NCBI GenBank assembly: GCA_030388825.1
Contig: CP128835.1
Span: forward strand, 1,854,001 to 1,918,000
Length of the DNA stretch: 64,000 nucleotides
From: Rossellomorea sp. AcN35-11
GTDB taxonomy: Bacteria > Bacillota > Bacilli > Bacillales > Bacillaceae_B
Direction of reading: 5' to 3'
Shown: positions 55,770 to 64,000 of the stretch, one piece after another
Layout: each line of letters starts with the position of its first letter
How positions within the stretch are numbered: the stretch's first letter is position 1
The notes under the pieces: model-generated
What the model saw: only the letters and a program-made list of their open reading frames with translations
Databases searched by the model: none
What the model was told of the DNA's origin: nothing
Program-made: the position numbers and the translations under genes

Positions 55770-56719
55770 AGACGATTTTCATCGTGAACCCTTCTGCAAA
55801 GAATCATCATTCATTATCTTCATGGAATCAGTTCCGTCAAACCATTGATATTCCCCATGAAACTTTTATGACAGAGCATCCAGGGGACGTGAAGGAGATT
55901 GTCACAAGACTTGTCAGTCAATCATCAGATGAATGGCTCCTTGTCGTCGGAGTCGGCGGAGATGGAACCATGAACTCTCTGGTGAGTGGGACTGTCGGTT
56001 TTGATAAGGTCGTTGTAGGGTATATTCCATCAGGAAGTGGAAATGATTTTGCAAGGGGCTATAATTGGCCTAACAACAAAAAACAAGCATATACCTTAAT
56101 TAAGCAGGGTTTTAAGAAAGAGGACATTGTGCTTCTGGATTCAGGTCGATTTATGATGGAAAGCGGACCAAAAGGGCATTTCGTGAATAATATAGGGATA
56201 GGATTTGATGCCCAAATCGCCCGTAAAGCCAATCGGTCTTCCTTAAAAAAACGGTTGAACAAGTGGTCTCTTGGACAGTTGATCTACCCGCTCCTCCTTT
56301 GTAAGGAAGCGTTGACGTTCAAACCATTTTCCCTGTCCATCCATGTTGATGGAGAAGAACAGCAGTTCCACAAAGTATGGTTTGTAACGGTGTCGAATCA
56401 GCCATTTTTTGGCGGAGGCATGAAGATCGCCCCACAGGCTTCTCCTTGTGATGGATATATGGATGTGACCCTCGTTCACGGGTTATCGAGATGGAAATTA
56501 CTCCTCGTCTTTCTTTCCGTCTTCTTCGGGAAACATACGGCTTTCAAAGAAGTCAGCACGTTTAAAGGGAAAGCGATGACCCTTACTACATCCAGGGATG
56601 TCCCGGTTCACGCAGACGGAGATACAGTTGAAGAACTGGAGAAGGGGAATGAGTTGAAAGTACATGTTCTTCCATTGAGTTGGAAAATGTTAAACAGAAG
56701 TGGGTGGCAGAAGTGTTAG
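55766..56719 (+). CDS. ytlR: YtlR-like lipid/diacylglycerol kinase family protein
   Basis: A 317-residue DAGK-catalytic protein. It has IFIVNPSAKN, the nucleotide loop VVGVGGDGTMNSLVSG and the substrate region IPSGSGNDFARG, all of the YegS/DgkB family, and a C-terminal PVHADGDTVEE. It phosphorylates a lipid, probably diacylglycerol or a long-chain base analogue; the exact substrate is not shown. Its ATG overlaps the stop of ytlQ (ATGA). Confidence 0.88.
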   Translation: MKTIFIVNPSAKNHHSLSSWNQFRQTIDIPHETFMTEHPGDVKEIVTRLVSQSSDEWLLVVGVGGDGTMNSLVSGTVGFDKVVVGYIPSGSGNDFARGYNWPNNKKQAYTLIKQGFKKEDIVLLDSGRFMMESGPKGHFVNNIGIGFDAQIARKANRSSLKKRLNKWSLGQLIYPLLLCKEALTFKPFSLSIHVDGEEQQFHKVWFVTVSNQPFFGGGMKIAPQASPCDGYMDVTLVHGLSRWKLLLVFLSVFFGKHTAFKEVSTFKGKAMTLTTSRDVPVHADGDTVEELEKGNELKVHVLPLSWKMLNRSGWQKC

Positions 56720-58857
56720 TCATTAGCAGGCATTATGATGCATTCCTAGATACATTCAATACGATTACATTGATTCTCCCATACGATTATCATGAAGGAA
56801 ATTCCAGACACTTCTCTTTAATCAAAGGAAGTGAAAAAATGGCTCTTCACATTGAAGAAAAGATTCCCCTGAAGGATGCCATGAAATATGTCACGACCAT
56901 TCAGGGTGAAAAGGTCATTCTGGGAGAAACATATGAAGTGGTCGACGAGCATAACACAAAGACAGATCTCCAGATCGGAGCGGTCATAAGGACGGAGGAA
57001 TTCGATCAGCGTTATTATTATGACGGGGATGACCTTGGTGTTACATACCAGGAGGGACGCACCGTGTTCAAGGTATGGTCACCGACATCCACAGAGGTAA
57101 GATTGAAGCTCAGATCCCCTGATGATGAAGAAATCCAATACCCATTTACAAGAACACAGAACGGCGTATGGGAATGCAAGGTAAGCACAGATGTAGACGG
57201 CTATTTCTATTCGATTCTTACGTGCATAAATTTAGTATGGGATGAATTCATCGATCCCTATGCTAAATCCGTTTCCTACAACAGTGAATGGGGCTGTGTG
57301 GTGAACCCCGGGAAAAGTAAGTCCCTTTCCCCCCTATCACCGCTGAACTCCCCGACAGATTCTGTGATCTACGAACTGAATATCCGTGATTTCTCCGCCC
57401 AAAAAGAGAGTGGAATGACATTTACAGGGAAATATCGGGCGTTTACAGAAAAGGGGACATCCACCCCGAAAGGCTTCAGCAGTGGGATCCAATATTTAAA
57501 AGAACTTGGCATCACCCATGTGGAACTGCTTCCTGTCAATGATTTCGATGGTGTGACGGATGATCCATCCGACACAAGTTATAATTGGGGATACAATCCT
57601 CTCTTCTTTAATGCCCCGGAAGGCAGTTACAGCCTGAAGCCTGAAGATCCCTATGAACGGATCAACGAACTGAAAAGTGTCATTCAGAGCCTTCATGATG
57701 AAAATATCAGGGTCATACTCGATGTGGTTTACAACCATGTGTTCATAAGGGAGGATTCATCCTTTGAAAAGCTCGTGCCGGGGTATTTCTTCCGCCACGA
57801 TGAAAACGGATTACCGTCAAACGGTACGGGAGTAGGGAATGACTTTGCATCAGAACGTCTGATGGCGAGGAAATTCATCGTGGATTCCATCCTCTATTGG
57901 ATAAACGAATACGGTATCGACGGCTTTCGATTTGATCTGATGGGAATCCTGGATGTCAAGACCATGACGACGATCCGTGAAGAAGTGGATAAAGTGTTGC
58001 CGGGAGCCATCATCATTGGAGAAGGCTGGGACCTGAATACCCCTCTCCCCCCTCATCAAAAAGCAAACCTTCGTAATGCCCATCACCTTCAGGGAATCGG
58101 TCAATTCAATGACTGGTTCAGGGATACTGTCAAAGGAAGTACCTTTAACTTATATGACAAAGGCTTCGCACTCGGTCACGGTCATCTGGAACAGAAAGTC
58201 GAGATTGTCCTGACGGGGAGTGTGGGTACGAAAAGTGGTGAAAGGGGCTTGTTTAAAGAACCGACACAATCGGTCAATTATGTGGAGTCCCATGACAATC
58301 ACACCCTGTGGGATAAAATGAAGGCTTGTTTGAATGAAGAGGAAGAAACCATGATGGATCGTCATAAACTGGCCACCACCATGGTGATATTATCACAAGG
58401 GATCCCTTTTATTCATGCAGGACAGGAATTTTACAGAACGAAGAAGGGAATTGAAAACAGCTACAACTCTCCCGTGGAAATCAATCAGTTGGACTGGGGG
58501 AGAAGAGAGGAATATGATGATGTCGTTCAATACGTCAAGGGCCTCATCCAAATCCGTAAAAGTCACGGTGCTTTCCGCTTTCAGACCAGCGCATTGATCA
58601 GGGAACATGTGGAGGTATCCCACAGCATTGAGAACCTGGTTGTCGTTCGATATCGGAACGTCCACCCATATGGTCCATGGAATGATATTTTCATGGTATT
58701 CCATTCGGACTCTAGACCATGTCAGTATACACTTCCCGAAGGTCAAGACTGGCTTTGTTTAGCTGATGGGAATCGGGCTAATGTAAACGGCCTGTATAAA
58801 GTGGAAGTGCCGACCATCAACCTTGAACCTGTTTCATCATATGTCTTTGTTAGATAA
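56713..58857 (+). CDS. amyX: AmyX, type I pullulanase
   Basis: A debranching enzyme of about 714 residues that cuts alpha-1,6 links in pullulan and limit dextrins. The type I signature YNWGYNP is at about 290, the nucleophile region DGFRFDLMG at about 405, the acid/base GEGWD at about 435, and the third acid in VESHDNHTLWD. An N-terminal CBM48-like part begins VTYQEGRTVFKVWSPTS. No signal peptide, so it acts inside the cell. I chose GTG 56713, overlapping the ytlR stop; the frame opens at TTG 56680 without a site. Confidence 0.93.
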   Translation: MLVISRHYDAFLDTFNTITLILPYDYHEGNSRHFSLIKGSEKMALHIEEKIPLKDAMKYVTTIQGEKVILGETYEVVDEHNTKTDLQIGAVIRTEEFDQRYYYDGDDLGVTYQEGRTVFKVWSPTSTEVRLKLRSPDDEEIQYPFTRTQNGVWECKVSTDVDGYFYSILTCINLVWDEFIDPYAKSVSYNSEWGCVVNPGKSKSLSPLSPLNSPTDSVIYELNIRDFSAQKESGMTFTGKYRAFTEKGTSTPKGFSSGIQYLKELGITHVELLPVNDFDGVTDDPSDTSYNWGYNPLFFNAPEGSYSLKPEDPYERINELKSVIQSLHDENIRVILDVVYNHVFIREDSSFEKLVPGYFFRHDENGLPSNGTGVGNDFASERLMARKFIVDSILYWINEYGIDGFRFDLMGILDVKTMTTIREEVDKVLPGAIIIGEGWDLNTPLPPHQKANLRNAHHLQGIGQFNDWFRDTVKGSTFNLYDKGFALGHGHLEQKVEIVLTGSVGTKSGERGLFKEPTQSVNYVESHDNHTLWDKMKACLNEEEETMMDRHKLATTMVILSQGIPFIHAGQEFYRTKKGIENSYNSPVEINQLDWGRREEYDDVVQYVKGLIQIRKSHGAFRFQTSALIREHVEVSHSIENLVVVRYRNVHPYGPWNDIFMVFHSDSRPCQYTLPEGQDWLCLADGNRANVNGLYKVEVPTINLEPVSSYVFVR

Positions 58858-58903
58858 CAGTTCATTCCAGTGCTTGACGAAAACGCAAGATGACGATAAA
58901 ATC

Positions 58904-58948
58904 TATACAGATGGCTATTGATTGTATTGCCCAATAGCTGTCTTTTTT
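58904..58948 (+). terminator. Terminator after amyX
   Basis: ACAGATGGCTATTG and CAATAGCTGTCT pair and are followed by TTTTTTATTTT. Confidence 0.82.
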
Positions 58949-59033
58949 ATTTTATGAGACTTTTTTTATTGAATTCGAAACTACTGTAAATGAACATATA
59001 AATATGACAAAGGACCAATAGAAGGTGAATATA

Positions 59034-59807
59034 TTGGAACACTTATTTGACCAAGATTGGGAAATAGTCCCCGCAGGCGGTGCTACAGGAGAAGCGTTCT
59101 TTGCTCAGTACCAGGAGCAGAGATTATTTCTGAAGCGAAATTCCTCGCCTTTTGTTGCTGTATTATCAGCAGAAGGAATAGTACCGAAACTGGTTTGGAC
59201 CAAACGAATGGAAAACGGGGATGTCATCACGGCACAACACTGGTTAAATGGGAGAGAATTAAAGCCTGAAGAAATGAAGGACGAGAGAGTGGCGAGGCTG
59301 CTTAATAAGATCCATTCCTCCAAGCCTCTTTCAACCATGCTTGAGCGCTTGGGGAAAGAACCGTTTCAACCAGAGCATATGCTCACTGAAGTGGAAACAG
59401 GCTTGGAATTCGATCTGCTTTCTTTACCTGTTATGAGAGAGGCACTCTTGTTTCTTCAGAAAGAACTGATGGAGGTTCAACAGGAAGAATATGTCGTCTG
59501 CCACGGTGATGTCAATCATAACAACTGGCTGCTTTCTGATTACAACCAGTTGTATCTGATTGATTGGGATGGAGCGATGATTGCAGACCCGGCATTTGAC
59601 GTAGGTTTGCTGCTCTATTGGTATATCCCTGAGGATCAATGGGAAAGCTGGCTGACTCAGTACGGAGTCGAGCTGACCGATAACCTGAAACTTAGGATGA
59701 AGTGGTACGTGGTGGCACAAACGATTTTATCCATTCAGTGGCATAAAGGAAAAGCCCGATTCCACGAAATGAATCATTGGATTGAATACCTGCACAAGAT
59801 CATCTGA
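59034..59807 (+). CDS. ytmP: YtmP-like phosphotransferase (APH/choline kinase fold)
   Basis: A kinase-like protein of about 257 residues. Catalytic loop HGDVNHNNWL and metal motif LIDWDGAMIADPAFD are intact. The N terminus FDQDWEIVPAGGATGEAFFA resembles the phosphate loop of YtmP. TTG 59034 is chosen because it fits the family's N terminus and is spaced from GAAGG; GTG 59025 is alternative. The phosphate acceptor is unknown. The stop lies only four bases from the convergent ytzH stop. Confidence 0.87.
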   Translation: MEHLFDQDWEIVPAGGATGEAFFAQYQEQRLFLKRNSSPFVAVLSAEGIVPKLVWTKRMENGDVITAQHWLNGRELKPEEMKDERVARLLNKIHSSKPLSTMLERLGKEPFQPEHMLTEVETGLEFDLLSLPVMREALLFLQKELMEVQQEEYVVCHGDVNHNNWLLSDYNQLYLIDWDGAMIADPAFDVGLLLYWYIPEDQWESWLTQYGVELTDNLKLRMKWYVVAQTILSIQWHKGKARFHEMNHWIEYLHKII

Positions 59808-59811
59808 ATGA

Positions 59812-60090
59812 CTAAGAGTAATGGTTCATATCTGTCACCCATTGTGACAAGTTCTGTTGGTTGGCCGTAATATGGTTCGCTAAGTCAGGGGAGGAAATCC
59901 CGCTTTGGCTATACTGATAAATTTCCTGAAGGACAGGCTTGACGTTCTCATGAATATCAGCATTGACCATCAAAGACTTCACCAATCGTTCAACCTGCTC
60001 ACATTCAGAAACTGAACCGCAGCAATCGGTACTGTGATTGCTTAGAATATCCGATAACAACTGCATTTGATTCTGTGAATTTAAAGGCAT
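59812..60090 (-). CDS. ytzH: YtzH family protein
   Basis: A 92-residue helical protein (MPLNSQNQMQLLSDILSNHS, then DCCGSVSECEQVERLVKSLM). A Cys-Cys pair is conserved in the family. It fits YtzH in sequence and in being beside ytmP. ATG 60090 follows AAAGGGTG. Function unknown. Confidence 0.87.
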   Translation of the reverse strand: MPLNSQNQMQLLSDILSNHSTDCCGSVSECEQVERLVKSLMVNADIHENVKPVLQEIYQYSQSGISSPDLANHITANQQNLSQWVTDMNHYS

Positions 60091-60173
60091 GAAGTACACC
60101 CTTTCATTTTCGTCTTTGAAGAATATAAGAACTAACACGTACTTTTTCAGCCCTTCAAAATGAACAGACCAAA

Positions 60174-60214
60174 AAAGGAATTCACTACTAGTGTGTGAAT
60201 TCCTTTTTTAATTA
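60174..60214. terminator. Palindrome/terminator upstream of ytzH
   Basis: AAGGAATTCAC and GTGAATTCCTT form an 11-bp stem around a CTAGTG-type loop, with TTTTTT on the + side. It lies 84 bp upstream of ytzH, where no + gene ends, so it may terminate an unannotated transcript or block read-through. Confidence 0.6.
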
Positions 60215-60399
60215 TGCGCCCTTTTTAGGGACGGGCCTTTAGCGGTTGAACAGCATCATCCGCTCCCCCGAAGTCCTGTTCCATTTTGGCTCTTGCATAG
60301 GAAGGGGAGTCATGGTATGTTTTTTTCGATACGCTCTTTTCGCAAGATTATTGCTTTTTAAATATAGCTCTGCATGGTTCTGTCAATGAGTATAGGGTG

Positions 60400-60519
60400 G
60401 ATGATGAAGGGAACTGCTTCCCTTTCCGAGAACGTTCGGCTGATCCACTTCAGCTTAGTCGAACAGGGTCTCTGCACGCCTTTACTTCCGCAGAAGTCTA
60501 CTCAGTTCACCTCATCATC
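60400..60519. repeat. 120-bp palindromic element with 17-bp imperfect terminal inverted repeats
   Basis: Ends GATGATGAAGGGAACTG (60400-60416) and CAGTTCACCTCATCATC (60503-60519) are complementary at 15 of 17 positions. Inside are the hairpins GTTCGGCTGA/TTAGTCGAAC (with G-T pairs) and ACTTC-CGCA-GAAGT. It has MITE- or REP-like size and encodes nothing. It lies in the 780-bp ytzH-trmB gap, which holds no gene. Confidence 0.65.
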
Positions 60520-60669
60520 TTTAAGAACTTGTAGAGACAGAGCTTAAAGTGTCAATGAACAATTCAATAAAAGTGATCTTCCAGCTTTTAAGGAAAAGCA
60601 ATCACCATCACCTTATATGAGCTTGTTTATTAACATTTGGTTTCAATTTCTTTTATACATGCTTAGAAA

Positions 60670-60798
60670 GTTGATTGGAGTGGAAGGATGCCCGCCTCCT
60701 TTGGGAGTAGCTGGACAGATGAGGTCCCACAGGGAAAACGGCCGAGGAGGATCACCGCCAGCCCCTCTGAAAGCGGGCATCCTGCAGTGGAAATCAAC
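60670..60798. repeat. ~129-bp dispersed Bacillaceae-type inverted repeat
   Basis: Outer arms GTTGATT (60670-60676) and AATCAAC (60792-60798) and inner arms GGATGCCCGC (60686-60695) and GCGGGCATCC (60773-60782) are perfectly complementary. The middle carries GGACAGATGAGGTCCCACAG. I remember very similar GTTGATTTCC...ATCAAC elements scattered through Bacillus genomes, without a settled name. An ORF spanning it at 60617-60862 has no ribosome site. Confidence 0.75.
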
Positions 60799-60871
60799 GT
60801 CTACTTTATTCTTCATGGTAGCAACAATGTTTTTCGAAAAGAGTTTTGATAATAAAAAATGAGGTGTCTAC

Positions 60872-61516
60872 ATGCGTTTACGTAATAAACCGTGGGCTTC
60901 TGAGAAAATCAGTGACCATCCACAGTATGTGGTGGCAGAACCCCAGGAGAAAAAAGGTCAATGGAACAAAGAATTTGGTAATGACAATCCGATTCATATC
61001 GAAGTCGGGACCGGTAAAGGTCAATTCGTCACGGAAATGGCCAGAGCCAATCCAGACGTCAATTATATTGGAATCGAGTTATATGAAAGCGTCATTGTGA
61101 CAGCCCTTGATCGTTTAATTGAAGCGGAACTACCAAACGTCAAGCTGTTAAATGTGGATGCAAAGAGTCTGACTGAATACTTCGCACCGGAAGAAGTGAG
61201 CAGAGTATACTTGAACTTCTCCGATCCATGGCCTAAAAACCGTCATGAAAAACGTCGTCTGACCTATAAAGACTTTTTGAAATTATATGAAGAGGTGCTG
61301 ATCAAAGGCGGGGAAATTCACTTTAAAACAGATAACCAGGGGTTATTCGAGTACTCGTTAAAAAGTTTCTCGTGGTACGGCCTGCATTTGAACTTCCTCA
61401 GTCTCGATCTTCATAAGAGTGAGTTCGAAGGGAATATCATGACGGAATATGAAGAGAAATTCTCAGCCAAAGGGCAGCGGATTTACCGTGTGGAAGCTCA
61501 GTATCAAAATCAGTAA
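60872..61516 (+). CDS. trmB: TrmB, tRNA (guanine-N7)-methyltransferase
   Basis: A 214-residue SAM methyltransferase that makes m7G46 in tRNA. Motif I is [12 protein letters not shown] at about 42, followed by [10 protein letters not shown], the family motif [19 protein letters not shown] and [16 protein letters not shown] 60872 follows GAGGTGTCTAC. It precedes ytnP, with its own terminator. Confidence 0.96.
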   Translation: MRLRNKPWASEKISDHPQYVVAEPQEKKGQWNKEFGNDNPIHIEVGTGKGQFVTEMARANPDVNYIGIELYESVIVTALDRLIEAELPNVKLLNVDAKSLTEYFAPEEVSRVYLNFSDPWPKNRHEKRRLTYKDFLKLYEEVLIKGGEIHFKTDNQGLFEYSLKSFSWYGLHLNFLSLDLHKSEFEGNIMTEYEEKFSAKGQRIYRVEAQYQNQ

Positions 61517-61524
61517 TTCATTGC

Positions 61525-61560
61525 TTTAACAGCCTTGCCGTCTGGCAGGGCTGTTTTTCA
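61525..61560 (+). terminator. Terminator after trmB
   Basis: ACAGCCTTGCC and GGCAGGGCTGT form a stem with one G-T pair, followed by TTTTC. Confidence 0.88.
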
Positions 61561-61656
61561 TAGTTGGCACTTATCCATACAGTACCAAGGCATCTACCTA
61601 TAAGTTGTCCATTTATTCTGATAAAATAAGGGTGTATGAACAAAGGAGGAATCAAG

Positions 61657-62499
61657 ATGGAAGAGTTGAAAGTGGGAGAACTGACGATACACTGGCTGAA
61701 TGGCGGTGTCACGCACATGGATGGGGGAGCCATGTTCGGGGTGGTTCCAAAGCCCCTCTGGTCCAAAAAATATGCCGTAAATGACTTAAATCAAATCGAA
61801 TTACGAACGGATCCTCTCTTTTTTCAATGGAAAGGGAAGAATGTATTAATTGAATCCGGTATTGGAAAAGGAAAGCTGAATGATAAACAAAAGCGTAACT
61901 ATGGGGTGCAGGAAGAGTCGGATGTAGACGCCTCCCTGAAAGCTCATGGCTTGTCGCCTGAAGATATTGATGTGGTGCTGATGACTCACATGCATTTTGA
62001 TCACGCCTGCGGTTTAACGAAATATGAGGGAGATGAACTGGTTCCTGTATTTCCCAATGCAACCATTTACACCTCTCAAGTGGAATGGGATGAAATGAGA
62101 AACCCGAATATCCGCTCCCGTAATACATACTGGAGAGAGAACTGGGAGAGTATTCAATCTCAAGTAGAAACGTTCCAGGAGGAAAAGGAAGTCCTCCCAG
62201 GGATTCGAATGGTGCATACAGGGGGTCACAGTGACGGGCATTCGATCATCCTTTTAGAGAGTGAGGGCGAAACATTCATCCATATGGCAGACATCATGCC
62301 GACCCATGCCCACAAAAATCCCCTTTGGGTACTTGCCTACGATGATTATCCCATGACATCCATCGATGCGAAGGAAAAGTGGATCAATCAAGCGATGGAA
62401 GGCGGGTACTGGTTCCTTTTTTACCATGATGCAGTGTATAGAGCAGTGAAGTGGAATCGTGATGGGGCAATGGTAGACAAGGTATTGAGGAAAAAATAG
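61657..62499 (+). CDS. ytnP: YtnP-like MBL-fold lactonase
   Basis: A metallo-beta-lactamase fold hydrolase of 280 residues. The zinc motif [10 protein letters not shown] is at about 115, further ligands are in [10 protein letters not shown] and [11 protein letters not shown]. subtilis YtnP degrades gamma-butyrolactone-type signals of Streptomyces and acyl-homoserine lactones (quorum quenching). ATG 61657 follows AAAGGAGGAATCAAG; a start at 61636 is less likely. Confidence 0.9.
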   Translation: MEELKVGELTIHWLNGGVTHMDGGAMFGVVPKPLWSKKYAVNDLNQIELRTDPLFFQWKGKNVLIESGIGKGKLNDKQKRNYGVQEESDVDASLKAHGLSPEDIDVVLMTHMHFDHACGLTKYEGDELVPVFPNATIYTSQVEWDEMRNPNIRSRNTYWRENWESIQSQVETFQEEKEVLPGIRMVHTGGHSDGHSIILLESEGETFIHMADIMPTHAHKNPLWVLAYDDYPMTSIDAKEKWINQAMEGGYWFLFYHDAVYRAVKWNRDGAMVDKVLRKK

Positions 62500-62501
62500 A
62501 A

Positions 62502-62552
62502 AAAAAGGATGATCCCGAGGATTCGACAGAGTCCAGGATCATCCTTTTCTAT
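62502..62552. terminator. Terminator between ytnP and the PepSY gene
   Basis: AAAGGATGATCC and GGATCATCCTTT form a perfect 12-bp stem around a 20-nt loop with A and T runs on both sides, between convergent genes. Confidence 0.85.
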
Positions 62553-62584
62553 TTAATCCTTCCAAAGGATCCAGAAAGGCTTGG

Positions 62585-62899
62585 TTACCTCAGGGGATAC
62601 ACATCAATGACGGTTCCTGTGTAGGCATCTGCCAGGAATTCGTATTGTTCCAGCTCTCCGTCCCTTCTTCTCGATACGCCGCCTTTATAGACTTTCGTCG
62701 CGACGGAATGCTTTTGAAAGTCTTCTGGTTTCATCCCGATCCACGAACCATCGATATCCCCGTCTTTTTTAAACGATTGTTTCACATCTTTTAGTACTTT
62801 TTCGGCAGAAATCAGTGAGGACTCATTTAATTTTTCTTTTAAAAAATAGCCTCCTGCTGCCCCGATTCCGATTCCAATTATGAAAGATTTCCAGTTCAT
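62585..62899 (-). CDS. ytzB: PepSY-domain small protein (YtzB-like)
   Basis: A 104-residue protein. The N terminus (NWKSFIIGIGIGAAGGYFLK) is a Gly-zipper membrane anchor, and the rest is a PepSY unit ending LEQYEFLADAYTGTVIDVYP. PepSY domains inhibit proteases or bind at the cell surface. ATG 62899 follows GGAGGGAGAAACG; a long upstream extension is not real. It is divergent from ytoP, as in B. subtilis. Confidence 0.82.
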   Translation of the reverse strand: MNWKSFIIGIGIGAAGGYFLKEKLNESSLISAEKVLKDVKQSFKKDGDIDGSWIGMKPEDFQKHSVATKVYKGGVSRRRDGELEQYEFLADAYTGTVIDVYPLR

Positions 62900-63162
62900 C
62901 GTTTCTCCCTCCACAGGCAATGAGTAGTTGAATGGTGCTCTAATAACCAGGGGTCGCTGATGAATCACGTGATGCAGGGGAATCATCCCTTCTTCCATAT
63001 CTCCCTGGAAATTCTCGTTTATTTTCCGTTTATAGGTACATTCTATCAAATAAATCATAAAAAAGAGAAATGCTTTTCCTCTCAATTGGTGGTAAGACGT
63101 TCGAAAGTTCTGTAAAATAAAATTATACATAAAGTAGATCTTATACAAAAGGGGCATTTGAC

Positions 63163-64000
63163 ATGAAACAAGAAACGTTGGAATTATTTAAGACACTGAC
63201 TGAATTGCCGGGGGCACCTGGTAATGAGCATGCAGTCCGTAAATTTATGAAAGAGCAATTGACTCAATACTCAGATGAAATTGTACAGGATCGTCTAGGC
63301 GGAATCTTCGGAGTGAAAAAAGGCAATGATCAGGATCCTGTTGTCATGGTTGCAGGACATATGGATGAAGTGGGGTTTATGGTCACGTCCATTACCGATA
63401 ATGGCATGATCCGTTTTCAACCTCTTGGCGGCTGGTGGAGTCAGGTCCTCCTAGCGCAACGGGTTCAAATTATAACAGATAACGGCCCAATAACAGGAGT
63501 CATCGGAAGCATCCCTCCGCACCTCCTTGGGGAAGACCAGCGCAGAAAGCCAATGGATATGAAGAACATGCTAATCGATATCGGTGCTGATGATCGTGAA
63601 GATGCACGTGAAATTGGAATCAAGCCCGGCCAGCAGATTGTACCGATCTGTCCGTTCACCCCGATGGCAAATGAGAAGAAGATTCTGGCGAAAGCCTGGG
63701 ATAACCGTTATGGGTGCGGACTGTCCATTGAGTTATTAAAAGAGCTTCAGGGTGTGTCCCTTCCCAATACCCTTTATTCCGGAGCCACTGTGCAGGAAGA
63801 GGTGGGATTAAGAGGTGCTCAGACTGCAGCCAATATGATCAATCCTGATCTCTTCTTCGCGTTGGATGCGAGTCCGGCAAATGATATGTCAGGGGACAAA
63901 AATGAATTTGGTCAACTAGGCAAAGGTGCTCTCCTTCGCATTCTGGATCGTTCCATGGTCACTCACAGAGGCATGCGGGAATTCGTCCTTGATACGGCTG
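63163..64000 (+). CDS. ytoP: YtoP-like M42 family aminopeptidase (5' part, cut by window end)
   Basis: An open frame from ATG 63163 (behind AAAAGGGGC) to the end, 279 codons seen. It has the metal motifs [22 protein letters not shown] and [11 protein letters not shown], and DASPAND, all of M42 glutamyl aminopeptidases/endoglucanase-like TET peptidases. It cleaves peptides in the cytoplasm as a large oligomer with two metal ions. The C terminus (about 75 residues) lies beyond the window. Confidence 0.92.
   Translation, partial: MKQETLELFKTLTELPGAPGNEHAVRKFMKEQLTQYSDEIVQDRLGGIFGVKKGNDQDPVVMVAGHMDEVGFMVTSITDNGMIRFQPLGGWWSQVLLAQRVQIITDNGPITGVIGSIPPHLLGEDQRRKPMDMKNMLIDIGADDREDAREIGIKPGQQIVPICPFTPMANEKKILAKAWDNRYGCGLSIELLKELQGVSLPNTLYSGATVQEEVGLRGAQTAANMINPDLFFALDASPANDMSGDKNEFGQLGKGALLRILDRSMVTHRGMREFVLDTA

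Noticed and set aside
60617-60862. 81-residue ORF upstream of trmB
   Set aside because: It runs through a known type of inverted repeat, has no Shine-Dalgarno and no protein-like composition.
62900-63157. N-terminal extension of the PepSY protein
   Set aside because: Codons upstream of ATG 62899 overlap the promoter region of ytoP and lack conservation; GGAGGGAG marks 62899.

Overview
The window looks like a chromosomal segment of an aerobic, endospore-forming Bacillaceae bacterium (Bacillus/Rossellomorea-like, moderate-to-low GC). Gene content and local order follow the B. subtilis yt* region closely: men operon, ythAB, luxS, ytkD, ytlACD, ytmAB, pckA/metK, ytoA/ytpAB, mnmLM, leuS, cse60, ytfP, ytgP, pepV/dat, ytlPQR, amyX, ytmP, trmB, ytnP, ytoP. 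Firmicute regulators are present: SAM-I, TPP and cobalamin riboswitches, a leucine T-box, a Zur box and a BirA-type operator. No rRNA, tRNA, prophage, transposase or cas genes were seen.

Layout. 1-4 kb: menaquinone genes menH(partial)-menB-menE-menC, then a VOC protein. 4.4-10 kb: a bd-type quinol oxidase, the zinc-binding lipoprotein AdcA, YidD, LuxS, YtzI and YjfB. 10-16.5 kb: a cluster of structured repeats, small conserved genes, ytkD, the ytlACD ABC importer, ytmAB and an orphan lipoprotein. 16.5-22 kb: riboswitch-controlled vitamin genes (cobalamin, thiamine) and bioY. 22-29 kb: pckA and metK back to back, then ytoA, ytpA and ytpB. 29-36 kb: a large secreted M6 metalloprotease, a flavin monooxygenase, tRNA wobble-modification genes mnmL/mnmM, ytzC and an MFS exporter. 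36-41 kb: a candidate small RNA, a cupin, and a sigma-54 module (activator, a clear -24/-12 promoter, GntP permease, 3-hydroxybutyrate dehydrogenase). 41-49.5 kb: T-box plus leuS, rhodanese, a 20-nt repeat array, cse60, ytfP, murJ and an rRNA pseudouridine synthase. 49.6-64 kb: a second repeat cluster, ytzE, pepV-dat, ytkP, ytlPQR-amyX, ytmP/ytzH, a repeat-rich 780-bp gap, trmB, ytnP, a PepSY protein and the start of ytoP.

Two things stand out beyond ordinary annotation. First, intergenic space holds several structured or periodic elements: about 120-bp nested palindromes in five full copies whose stems differ in sequence but keep pairing, an eleven-unit array with an exact 20-nt period, a second array of about 20.5 nt with a different core, a self-standing promoter-hairpin-terminator unit (candidate sRNA), a recurrent terminator stem, and two further palindromic elements upstream of trmB. 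Second, nine conserved genes carry eleven frame disruptions, nearly all net insertions and mostly +1 in short homopolymers. Sequencing or assembly error is a likelier cause than gene decay, so the functions are probably intact in the organism.
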